DNA of 33,633 nt, taken from NCBI GenBank assembly GCA_028292665.1, contig JAQGLW010000190.1, positions 1 through 33,633 on the forward strand. The letters run 5' to 3'. Below are positions 17,700-25,263 of this stretch, one piece after another (position 1 is the first letter of the stretch; every line of letters starts with the position of its first letter). Source of the stretch: Herminiimonas sp. (GTDB lineage Bacteria; Pseudomonadota; Gammaproteobacteria; Burkholderiales; Burkholderiaceae_D). Under the pieces are notes generated by a model that made no database searches, had not been told where the DNA came from, and worked only from the letters and a program-made list of their open reading frames with translations. The position numbers and the translations under genes are program-made.

Positions 17700-17966
17700 A
17701 TGGAACGCAAGATTGTTTCGATTGAACAAATCAACGCACTGATAGCGGCCGAAATGGAGAAGCATGAGGAATGTGTAGGCGTAAAACTTTTATCGATCTA
17801 CGCGCACGCGCCAGATGCGGAGGGATGCAATTGGGACGCCAGTACTTGGTCGGGAGATCGGACAGACGTAAGCTCTTGTAGAAACTGCGTTTTGGAGGAG
17901 GTACGCGCTCTTCGTGCTCAGTACAACATTCCAGATCCCACTCAAGCACCACCTGATTTTGCATGA
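17700..17966 (+). CDS. Small hypothetical protein
   Basis: 88 residues, starting MERKIVSIEQINALIAAEME, with a good ribosome site (AAGGAG, 10 bases before the ATG). It has three Cys residues in the C-terminal half (SSCRNCVLEEV). No membrane segment and no recognised family. It is the last of three small + strand genes. Confidence 0.6.
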   Translation: MERKIVSIEQINALIAAEMEKHEECVGVKLLSIYAHAPDAEGCNWDASTWSGDRTDVSSCRNCVLEEVRALRAQYNIPDPTQAPPDFA

Positions 17967-18407
17967 AGTAAGCATCAAGCCGCCCTCACAATCTGCTTTT
18001 CATGCGAGAAGTTTACCTGGATAAGTGCCCGGGCTATCGGCGGCAGCCATTCGGCCATTGACGATACGGTAATGGTCAACACTCGACTGACTTGGGGGCA
18101 TATTCCGGGGCATGGATCGAGCGCCAAAACCTATGAACGCTGTCTGGCAAAGGTTTGAGGAAGAATGGACGGTTTTGATGTGGAATCACCCTCCTTATTT
18201 ACCTGGTATTCGGCTGAGAACTTGATGGCGCGTCCCGCACTCAAGCCGGTGCGAGAGACCGAGCAGGAATTGCTTTAGGTTGTTCGATATTGCGTCTGAG
18301 TCGAATAGCGCCGACGCAGCAACCGCTTAGATCAGTACAGCGCCAGCGCATGGCAGTTATTCGATATAGAACGACGGAGCGACTGCCTGAATAGGACTAC
18401 TATCGCA
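17967..18407. other. Intergenic region with one very short ORF
   Basis: No gene of clear identity. A 37-codon + strand ORF at 18112-18225 (MDRAPKPMNAVWQRFEEEWT at its start) looks protein-like but has no family I can name. The rest shows no repeat or RNA signal that I can support. Confidence 0.35.
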
Positions 18408-18683
18408 TCAGCCTACCTGCCTTGTTTGGGCTGCGGCATCTTGACTTAACGCCCGCCTGTAGTCCCAGAACATGATGACAGCGATAACGGAAGCACCGAT
18501 TATGTTGCCAGTCGTCGGACCACCTATTGTGAAAAAGGGAGGAATAAAACATGAGGCTATCGTAATGACATAAGAGGCTCCGCGTCCTAGCTTGAGCAGT
18601 TTCGCAACGAGTAGCACTATCGCGGCTAGAAGGAAAGGAATCACGATTGCACCCAGTGCCGATCCAACGATAAATGGTTTCAT
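18408..18683 (-). CDS. Small membrane protein, unknown
   Basis: 91 residues with two or three hydrophobic segments (VIPFLLAAIVLLVAKLL, YVITIASCFIPPFFTIG, NIIGASVIAVIMFW) and a polar tail (DAAAQTRQVG). The start MKPFIVGSALG is preferred because GAGAGGGGC stands just upstream; the frame remains open to 18701. It lies 46 bases downstream of the Mrr-like remnant on the same strand. Function unknown. Confidence 0.6.
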   Translation of the reverse strand: MKPFIVGSALGAIVIPFLLAAIVLLVAKLLKLGRGASYVITIASCFIPPFFTIGGPTTGNIIGASVIAVIMFWDYRRALSQDAAAQTRQVG

Positions 18684-18729
18684 ATTGCCCCTCTCTTGCA
18701 CTTTGCAAAGTGGCGTGCCAGTGCCTTTG

Positions 18730-19200
18730 TTATTCTTTTATTGTGAATGCGCTTTTACAGCGGGGATAATTTACGCAGCCCCAGAACGCCCCGCGCTTGC
18801 CGTCTCGCTTTACCATCTTGATACCGCATGACGCACATGTCGGCGTCTTGTAATCGCCTTCAAATGCGAATCTCAAAAGTGCGTCTTGTCGTTCTTTTGG
18901 CAGTTCTTGCAGCTTTTTCACAAAGCCGGCGCCATCCAATAATTGAATCGGGTTGGCAGCACCAAACTCCAACGCATCCTTCGTATAGGTAGCCGTGGTA
19001 ATGAATATCCCGCGACTCACCTTCTCGTGAGCCATGACGCCCAACAGTTCCCGGATTTCCTTGACGCCGACCGTATAGGCATTCCAGGCTTTGCACTGGC
19101 CTACCGCTAGCGGCTTGCTGGGATCAAGACGAGCCCGTAGGTCGTGTGCGGCGCAGCAGGATCCAGGTCCGGATCTTCCGACTCGGAGAAGCGTGACCTG
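18730..19200 (-). pseudogene. Mrr-type restriction endonuclease C-terminal fragment with zinc finger
   Basis: The frame is open from an upstream stop near 19205 to 18730. Homology starts about 19150 with ARLDPSKPLAVGQCKAWN, YTVGVKEIRELLGVMAHEKV and GIFITTATYTKDALEF, which is the second half of the Mrr_cat nuclease core, including the catalytic-type QCK. The C-terminus is a topoisomerase-type C4 zinc finger (CASCGIKMVKRDGKRGAFWG, then CVNYPRC). The N-terminal half of the nuclease, with its D/E residues, is missing and no start codon fits before the core (first ATG at 19044), so it is probably a truncated relic. Confidence 0.65.
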
Positions 19201-19540
19201 TTAATAAAGGCCGCGCGGTACTTTGCCGGGGAGCCCGAGTGAAGTACCGCTTCATGAACGACCACCGTCATCTTTATTCGCTGGTTCTCATGTGTCGCAT
19301 TCTGCAAGTAGCACGGGCAGGAGTGCGCGCAGGAGGAGGCCAGTTATATGAATATCAAAACCGTTTCGTGTCTTGTCTCCATTTATACTGCGCATATGCT
19401 ACGGCTACAAAGCCAAGCCGACACTGTTCATTAGTCCTGTGTTCGCTTGGTACTTGAGACCGCCCTTTATACGTTTTCACACCCCGTGTGCATCGGAAAA
19501 TGTGAGACACGATCAGGGCACATCGAACGGGGAAATAGTC
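19201..19540. other. Intergenic region upstream of the LysR gene
   Basis: It contains no identifiable gene. ORFs on either strand look random. It likely includes the LysR promoter, but no clear T-N11-A dyad was located. Confidence 0.35.
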
Positions 19541-20410
19541 ATGGAATTGCGACATTTGCGTTATTTTCTTGCGGCTGCACAATCGCAGAACTTCACACGG
19601 GCATCGGAAAGCCTGCACATCACCCAGCCGACGCTGTCGCATCAGATTAAACAGCTTGAGGACGAACTCGGCATGCCATTGTTTGACAGGGTCGGCCGCG
19701 CAGTCCGACTGACAACTGCGGGCGAGCTGTTCAAGATATGTGCGAAGCGCACGCTGCAGGAAATCGACTCGGGAAGAGACGCGCTGTCCGAGCTGGAAAA
19801 TCTCAAACATGGCAGTTTGACGCTCGGCGTGCTATCTTCGTTTGGTACTTTTTTTCTGCCGTCGATCCTGGCCAGTTTCAACGCCGCTTATCCCAGCATC
19901 AAGATCACTGTGCTGCGCCAGCGCACCGGTGAAATCGAAAAACGCGTGCTCGACGGCGAGTTGCATTTCGGTGTGGCATACACGTCGCCCGGCGCCGACC
20001 AGCTCAAAGTCGAGCCGCTTTTCAATGATCCGCTGGCGCTTCTGGTCGGTGATCGCCACCCACTCGCCGGCTGCCGGGAAATTGCGTGCAACGAATTAAA
20101 CGAACACGGACTGATCCTGCTGACCCCAGAATACAACACCCGGAAACTTGTCGACGCAACCCTTGCCGTCAATGGAATTGACCCGCGAATAGTGATGGAA
20201 ATGAATGCAATCGAACCGATTCTCGCGACCGTGCGTCACAGCACACTTGCGACAATTTTATCCGCGCGCCTCGTCCATGAAATGCCGGGGCTGCACCAGA
20301 TACCGTTGACCCCGACCGTCACGCACACTGTCGCCATCTTTACACGCCACAACAGCTATCTGTCGGCTGCCGCCCGCGCGTTCATCGACGAGATCCGGCT
20401 GCGGTTTTGA
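19541..20410 (+). CDS. LysR-family transcriptional regulator, CynR-like
   Basis: 289 residues. The N-terminal winged helix-turn-helix reads MELRHLRYFLAAAQSQNFTR, then ITQPTLSHQIKQLEDELG and LFDRVGRAVRLTTAGE; the effector domain begins about residue 90 (GSLTLGVLSSFGTFFLPSIL). The ATG at 19541 matches the family start; a longer upstream frame is not needed. It is convergent with the - strand operon 20439-23808, whose transport and catabolic genes it may control, although it is not at the operon's promoter. Confidence 0.9.
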   Translation: MELRHLRYFLAAAQSQNFTRASESLHITQPTLSHQIKQLEDELGMPLFDRVGRAVRLTTAGELFKICAKRTLQEIDSGRDALSELENLKHGSLTLGVLSSFGTFFLPSILASFNAAYPSIKITVLRQRTGEIEKRVLDGELHFGVAYTSPGADQLKVEPLFNDPLALLVGDRHPLAGCREIACNELNEHGLILLTPEYNTRKLVDATLAVNGIDPRIVMEMNAIEPILATVRHSTLATILSARLVHEMPGLHQIPLTPTVTHTVAIFTRHNSYLSAAARAFIDEIRLRF

Positions 20411-20438
20411 TGCGGCTGCATGGCAGCGCCAAGAGGAC

Positions 20439-20684
20439 TTAAGAATGCTCATTTTTTCCCGCCGATGTACAGGCGGGAGACGGTCGCGAAAAATACGCAT
20501 GCAAAATATCGTAGACCATCATGTAATTCTTCTGCTGGAAACTGGCGTGGGAGATTCCGGACATGACGGTGAACTGCTTGTCCGGATTCGGCAGGCGCTT
20601 GAAAAACTCTATCAGATCGTCCATCGCCGCGATCTCGTCGAACTGGCCGCGCAAAATGATGGTCGGCACCGCGAAAACGGACAC
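20439..20684 (-). pseudogene. Alpha/beta-hydrolase C-terminal fragment
   Basis: 81 residues corresponding to the last third of an alpha/beta-hydrolase: VPTIILRGQFDEIAAMDDLI carries the acid residue, and MSGISHASFQQK the catalytic His. The nucleophile elbow and N-terminal two thirds are missing, and the frame begins only 13 bases after the dehydrogenase stop, so the deletion joined the two genes. It could still be translated from a GTG, but should be inactive. Confidence 0.65.
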
Positions 20685-20696
20685 TGACGTCGTGTG

Positions 20697-21593
20697 TCAG
20701 AGTTCAACCCCGCTCGCCACTTCCCAGTAACGGATAATTTCAGAATGGTCACGGGTACCGCCGAGCTGATCGCACGCCGCGCTCCACAGGCGGGCAGTAG
20801 CTTCGGCGAGAGGCGCCGCCGCGCCAACGCTGTGAGCGCTGTCCACCGCGATCTTCACGTCCTTGGCGATCAGTTGCATGGCCATCCCGGTGCCATATTT
20901 GCGCGTTAGCACCTGGGGAATGACTTTCTTGATGATCGGGTGCTGGCGGCCGTTGCACATCGCATCAATCGCTTCGGCCATGACCGTCGTGTCGAGCCCA
21001 AACTTGCGGCCAATCACCATCGCCTCGAGTACGGAGATGAATGCACTCGCATTGATGTAGTTGGTCATCGCCTTGAGTACATGCGCGCTGCCAAGTTCGC
21101 CGCACAGCCAGAGCTTGCGCCCCATCGCGTCGAACAACGGTCGACAGCGCTCGATCAACGCGGCATTGCCGCCGGCCATGATATCGAGGCTCGCATCCTT
21201 CGCGAACACCACACCGCCCATGACCGGCGCATCCAGGTAACCGATACCGATTGTCGCGAGTTCAGCCCCGATGGCCCGGGTCGCGGCCGGCGCCGAAGTG
21301 CCCATATCGATCGCGACGCTGCCCGGTGCGAGCCGGGAAGCTAGTCCTTCCTCGAACAGCACCCGGCGCACCACGAGATCGTTCGGCAGCATGAAGATCA
21401 CCGCATCGGATTCTTCGCCGACCTCCTCGGCCGTGCGCGCAGCTCGGGCGTTATATTGCCGGGCGAACGCCTCAGTAACCGCCGGATTCGCGTCGTACAC
21501 GGTCATGGCAAAACCTTTGTGAGCGAGTTGTCCTGCCATCGCCGCGCCCATGTTGCCAATGCCGATGAAACCGATATTCTTGATATTTACCAT
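20697..21593 (-). CDS. NAD(P)-dependent beta-hydroxyacid dehydrogenase (3-HIBADH/GarR family)
   Basis: 298 residues. N-terminal Rossmann motif KNIGFIGIGNMGAAMAGQLA, then the family's substrate-side stretch DAPVMGGVVFAKDASLDIMA and the catalytic Lys region LGSAHVLKAMTNYINASA. These enzymes oxidise 3-hydroxyisobutyrate or reduce tartronate semialdehyde; the actual substrate is unknown. The ATG at 21593 follows AGGTAGGG; the upstream open extension to 21956 overlaps the cupin gene and is not coding. It is fourth in the - strand operon. Confidence 0.88.
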   Translation of the reverse strand: MVNIKNIGFIGIGNMGAAMAGQLAHKGFAMTVYDANPAVTEAFARQYNARAARTAEEVGEESDAVIFMLPNDLVVRRVLFEEGLASRLAPGSVAIDMGTSAPAATRAIGAELATIGIGYLDAPVMGGVVFAKDASLDIMAGGNAALIERCRPLFDAMGRKLWLCGELGSAHVLKAMTNYINASAFISVLEAMVIGRKFGLDTTVMAEAIDAMCNGRQHPIIKKVIPQVLTRKYGTGMAMQLIAKDVKIAVDSAHSVGAAAPLAEATARLWSAACDQLGGTRDHSEIIRYWEVASGVEL

Positions 21594-21687
21594 TTCCCTA
21601 CCTTGCCGTGTGTTTCCCAACGACTGTGTCATCGCATGACACGCCAAGCGCAGCGTCGGAGCAACACTACCGCTCCCGCACTGCCGC

Positions 21688-22182
21688 TTACTTCGCCTCG
21701 AACCCGGTTTCGAAATAACCGCCCTCTGCCGTGCCGTCCACCGCCTTGCCATGAATGCCGTGTGACAGGTCTTTGACGGTGAAGAACACGACATCATCAT
21801 CTGTGGTCGCGACCGTTGAATGCACCACGTTGGCCGGGAAATACAGCAGCGTCCCGGGGCCGCACAGCTGCTCGGGTTGATCGTCAACGCGCACCCGCAG
21901 CGTCCCCTGGACGATGTAGTTCCATTGCTCGTTCGGATGGGTATGCGGCTTCGCACCGGTGCCGCGGCGCTTCCTGATCAGCCCGACCTGCATGCGCTCG
22001 CCTTCGATGACCGGCCCGAATGCGGTCGAATAGCCAATGCCGGCATCCATCCCGGCCATCTCGGTCAATGCGAAAATGTACGTGCCGTCGCCCGCCTTGA
22101 CGGCGCCTTTGTTCTTGGTCGCCGAAGCCGTAGCATCTCGCTGAGTTCCATCGGCGGTTAAAGAAGTGATATTCGTAGTCAT
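21688..22182 (-). CDS. Cupin-domain protein
   Basis: 164 residues with one cupin barrel: the first motif GAKPHTHPNEQWNYIVQGTL (metal-binding His, His and Glu) and the second GTLLYFPANVVHSTVATTDD. The start at 22182 has GAGGATC upstream. Such small cupins act as isomerases, decarboxylases or dioxygenases on small acids. Operon company with a hydroxyacid dehydrogenase and a Bug protein suggests carboxylate catabolism. Exact reaction unknown. Confidence 0.85.
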   Translation of the reverse strand: MTTNITSLTADGTQRDATASATKNKGAVKAGDGTYIFALTEMAGMDAGIGYSTAFGPVIEGERMQVGLIRKRRGTGAKPHTHPNEQWNYIVQGTLRVRVDDQPEQLCGPGTLLYFPANVVHSTVATTDDDVVFFTVKDLSHGIHGKAVDGTAEGGYFETGFEAK

Positions 22183-22305
22183 GTCGATCCTCTTTCGAAG
22201 GTTGTTCCGCCGGCACCGATGTACCGGCGGGTGGTTCATGCGTGCGGTTGCGGCTTACTGCGGACAGACAATGCCGTCCGGCAAGTTACATTATTCACGC
22301 AATGC

Positions 22306-22737
22306 TTATTCGGCATCGGTCATGAGACCGGCCACCGCAATTCCCTTAAAACAGCAGGTTTCGTCCTGATCGCCAGTACCGCCGCTCACACCGACTGCGC
22401 CGAGGATCATCCCGTTCATATCCTTAATCAGCACGGCACCAGCCTGCGGCAGAAAGCGGCCATTCGCGGTGGCCGCTAACGAGATGAAAAAACTGGGGTT
22501 GTCCTTCGCGCGGTTGCCGAGCGCCCGGCTTGAACAGCTCATTGCTGCGGCAGCCCAGGCTTTGCCGAGTGCAATGTCGATGCGGAACATGCTTGCGTTG
22601 TCCTCGCGCTGGGCGGCGACGATGTTGCCGCTCGCATCGAGCACGACGACTGCGAGCGGCTTGATTTTCATTTCGCGGCCGTGCAGGAGGACGCCCTCGA
22701 TGATGGCGTTCGCTTGCTTCAGAGTCGGAGAGGACAT
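22306..22737 (-). CDS. HbpS/GlcG-family heme-degrading-domain protein
   Basis: 143 residues: TLKQANAIIEGVLLHGREMK, LAVVVLDASGNIVAAQRED, ALGKAWAAAAM, GRFLPQAGAVLI, then LGAVGVSGGTGDQDETCC. This is the full GlcG/HbpS fold, found in many catabolic operons, some members binding heme or a small ligand. It lies between the Bug-protein gene and the cupin gene in one operon. No signal peptide. Confidence 0.88.
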   Translation of the reverse strand: MSSPTLKQANAIIEGVLLHGREMKIKPLAVVVLDASGNIVAAQREDNASMFRIDIALGKAWAAAAMSCSSRALGNRAKDNPSFFISLAATANGRFLPQAGAVLIKDMNGMILGAVGVSGGTGDQDETCCFKGIAVAGLMTDAE

Positions 22738-22824
22738 GGTGACGTTTTTCTTTCAAGTTAGGGATCGGGACCGACGCTTCTGGCATGCGGTCAGACCTGT
22801 GTGGCGCGAGTCAACTCAATGGAT

Positions 22825-23808
22825 TTAAGGGCCGATGTTCTTTAGCATGGCGGCGTATTTGCCGTCCTCGTCCCGGACGAATGCAGCAAACGCCTCCGGC
22901 GAATTTCCGACCGCTTCAGACGCATCCCGGGCAATCGCATCGGCGATTCTTGGATCCTTCAGTGCTTGGGCGACAGCGCGGTTCAGGCGCGTGATGATCT
23001 CGGGCGGCGTATGCGCCGGCGCGAAAATCCCGAACCACGAACTGATTTCATAGCCAGCCAAGCCCGACTCGGCGATGGTCGGTACGTTCGGAAAGGCGGC
23101 CAGCCGCTCGGCGGTGGTCACGCCCAGCGCGCGCAGCCGATTGGACTTAACGAACGGCATTACCGCGTTGATCGGCGCAAACATCGCCTGGATCTGGTTC
23201 CCGAGCAGCGCGGTTAAAGCGGGGCCTGCGCCTCTGTACGGCACATGGATCATCTGGACACCGACTTCCTTTTCGAACATTTTCCCGCCGAGGTGACTGG
23301 GGGAACCAATACCGGAAGAGCCATAGCTCAACCCACTCGGTTTCGCTCGCGCCAAGGCGATGAACTCAGCTACCGTCTGCGCTGGTAACAATGGATTGAC
23401 TACCAAGATGTTCGGGACGCGCACGACAAGCGTCACCGGCGCCAGGTCTTTTAGTGTGTCGTAGGGCAGATGCTCATATATATGTGGCGCAATCACGATG
23501 CTGGTGGATTGCGCCAGTAATAACGTGTAGCCGTTATGCTCCGATTTGGCGACCAGGCCAGCGGCAATGGTACCGGATGCCCCCGACTTGTTCTCAACTA
23601 TGACCGACTTGCCCAAGGTCGCCGACAAGCTCGGACTCAACAAGCGAGCAATGGAGTCCGCACCACCACCTGGGTCCGCTGGAACGATCAGCCGAATCGG
23701 CCTTTGCGGATATGCGTCATCAGCTTGCGCGGTTGCACCCGTTGCCGTCAGGCAAACTCCCACAGCTAGAGCTAATAGCCGTTTCATCGGTGTGTCCCTA
23801 AATTTCAT
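22825..23808 (-). CDS. Bug/TctC-family tripartite tricarboxylate transporter substrate-binding protein
   Basis: 327 residues with a signal peptide (MKRLLALAVGVCLTATGATA inside a slightly longer N-terminus). The Bug signature YPQRPIRLIVPADPGGGADS is followed by YGSSGIGSPSHLGGKMFEKE and HVPYRGAGPALTALLGNQIQ. These periplasmic receptors bind carboxylates for TctAB-type or unknown permeases; no permease genes are in the window. The start at 23808 is supported by AAGGAG seven bases upstream. It is the first gene of the - strand operon. Confidence 0.93.
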   Translation of the reverse strand: MKFRDTPMKRLLALAVGVCLTATGATAQADDAYPQRPIRLIVPADPGGGADSIARLLSPSLSATLGKSVIVENKSGASGTIAAGLVAKSEHNGYTLLLAQSTSIVIAPHIYEHLPYDTLKDLAPVTLVVRVPNILVVNPLLPAQTVAEFIALARAKPSGLSYGSSGIGSPSHLGGKMFEKEVGVQMIHVPYRGAGPALTALLGNQIQAMFAPINAVMPFVKSNRLRALGVTTAERLAAFPNVPTIAESGLAGYEISSWFGIFAPAHTPPEIITRLNRAVAQALKDPRIADAIARDASEAVGNSPEAFAAFVRDEDGKYAAMLKNIGP

Positions 23809-23822
23809 CCGTGTCTCCTTAA

Positions 23823-23841
23823 TTTATTCCTGCTGAATAAA
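23823..23841. promoter_or_regulatory. 19-bp dyad just upstream of the Bug gene
   Basis: TTTATTC and GAATAAA form a perfect 7-bp inverted repeat around CTGCT, directly beside the ribosome site. A related half-copy (TTCCTGC then GATTAAATCG) follows at about 23847-23864. It could be an operator or a 5'-leader hairpin. Confidence 0.4.
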
Positions 23842-23864
23842 TCGGTTCCTGCGTGATTAAATCG

Positions 23865-24046
23865 ATGTTTTTATCTAGGTATTTTCCTGATTTATTAGCG
23901 CATCTTGTCTTGGAACGATTTGTAGAATAAACGACCGGCGTAGACGCACACAAATGATTTTTAATTATGCAATCTATCGACCGCATCTATTGATTGTTAT
24001 GCAGCATTGGTGCGGCCCCCATGGTCAGAAAGATATATTTACATGG
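23865..24046. other. Intergenic region, likely promoter of the catabolic operon
   Basis: A+T-rich stretch between the Bug gene leader and the IS6-like fragment. No gene is seen. Confidence 0.35.
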
Positions 24047-24236
24047 TTGTGGTGCAAATAGCGCCTTCGGTCAGAATCGGTCAATTTGACCGTCATGGCG
24101 AAGCGCAAAACCATCAAAGACCTGTTCAAGGGTCGGCACTTCGAGCAGAAGATCATCATTCTGTGTGTGCGCTGGTACTTGCGTTACAAGCTTTCGTCGC
24201 GTGATCTTGTGGAAATGATGATCGAGCGCTGTCAAA
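24047..24236 (+). pseudogene. IS6-family transposase, 5' fragment
   Basis: Starting at ATG 24095: MAKRKTIKDLFKGRHFEQKI, then RWYLRYKLSSRDLVEMMIER, the exact N-terminal HTH region of IS6-family transposases. The bases before it (GGTTGTGGTGCAAATAGC) look like an IS6-type left end. Homology stops near 24236, after about 47 residues out of the usual 230 or so, where an IS21-like segment begins. Confidence 0.75.
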
Positions 24237-24342
24237 CACCGTGTAAGAATTTTCAGTTTAGGGCTGGAAACAGCGTCCAATAGCTTTCACCCTGGTATGT
24301 AACCATCCGGTTTTTTTGCCGGGGATATCTGGAGTGTTTTAT

Positions 24343-24560
24343 ATGGACATCATTTACGAAATACGTCGCCGCCATTCGGTGCAAAAACAGTCGATTTCGG
24401 CTATTGCTAGGGGGATGGGACTTTCTCGACCGACCGTACGCAAGCATCTCGCCACGGTGGAGGATCCCAAATATGAAATCGGCTACGGTGGCGCCTAAGA
24501 CAGCGTGCAGCGTTTTGTGAAACGATGGCAGGTGAAGGCATGCAATGACCTTCATGAGTG
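24343..24560 (+). pseudogene. IS21-family IstA transposase, 5' fragment
   Basis: ATG 24343 opens a frame with an IstA N-terminal HTH (SVQKQSISAIARGMGLSRPT, VRKHLATVEDPKY). An in-frame TAA at 24496-24498 follows YGGA, and the reading continues after it with DSVQRFVKRWQ, which is also IstA-like, before ending at a TGA. So it is broken by a stop codon and cut far short of the catalytic domain. The segment from 24237 may include its left end. Confidence 0.65.
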
Positions 24561-24702
24561 AATAGACGGCGCGACGATGACTCATAACGCCCATGCGCTG
24601 GCATCACCGTTCCAAAATGGGCGGGAAGGAAAAGGCAGAAGGCCATACCAAATACTTCCGCTGTGATGGAACATCCCTGTTGCGGCTGCTGCGAACAGCC
24701 TG

Positions 24703-24870
24703 TCAGTCGAAACGATTGGACCAGATGTTATTGGTCGTACCGTCAAACTGCTGCCAGACTGCCAGCGCATTGCCGCCGGCATCGACGGCGATCTGCGGGC
24801 TGGACGCATCGCCTGCGTTATCGGTTTCGATCAGTTGCGCGGTGCGCCACGCACCGTCGGCGGTGGTAAA
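24703..24870 (-). pseudogene. Fragment of a repeat-containing (beta-propeller-like) surface protein
   Basis: About 52 residues are recognisable: WRTAQLIETDNAGDASSPQI, AVDAGGNALAVWQQFDG, TTNNIWSNRF. This is one full unit of the W-x-x-A-x-L-I-E-T-D / GNALAVWQQ repeat of large secreted proteins in Burkholderiales-type genomes. No other units are present, so it is debris between the IS21 and IS3 fragments. Confidence 0.55.
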
Positions 24871-24947
24871 GCTGACAGTCTGTGCGCTGGCCAGCTTTTC
24901 TCCGCCGAGGCCCGCCAGGCCGGTACCGGCGGGCAGCGTACCGGGCC

Positions 24948-25175
24948 AGCCTGACGCAGGCCTGCGCACTGTTGAAGATGTCGCGCTCATTGTATGCCTA
25001 CCGGTCAGTAGCGCGCGATGCCTCAGCGCTGACGATGCGGATCAAGGAAATCGCAGCCACACGGGCGCACTATGGCTATCGGCGGGTGCATGTGATGTTG
25101 CGGCGGGAAGGCTGGCAAGATAACCACAAACGTATCTACCGGCTGTATCAGGAAGAAGGCCTCCCGGTTATTTGA
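24948..25175 (+). pseudogene. IS3-family transposase OrfB, N-terminal fragment
   Basis: SLTQACALLKMSRSLYAYRS, then MRIKEIAATRAHYGYRRVHV and MLRREGWQDNHKRIYRLYQE are the HTH_21 region of IS3-type OrfB. The frame ends shortly after EEGL at 25173-25175, before the DDE core. Neither OrfA nor the rest of OrfB is present. Confidence 0.75.
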
Positions 25176-25263
25176 ACCGGCCCCGTCGGCAAACACAGAA
25201 TGACCGCTTGCCTCAACGCGAACATCTGCCAGATGCGCCGCCTTTTGCGCATCTGGCCTGTTT

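Noticed and set aside
21594-21956. N-terminal extension of the hydroxyacid dehydrogenase
   Set aside because: It overlaps the cupin gene in another frame, and the Rossmann motif begins right after the Met at 21593.
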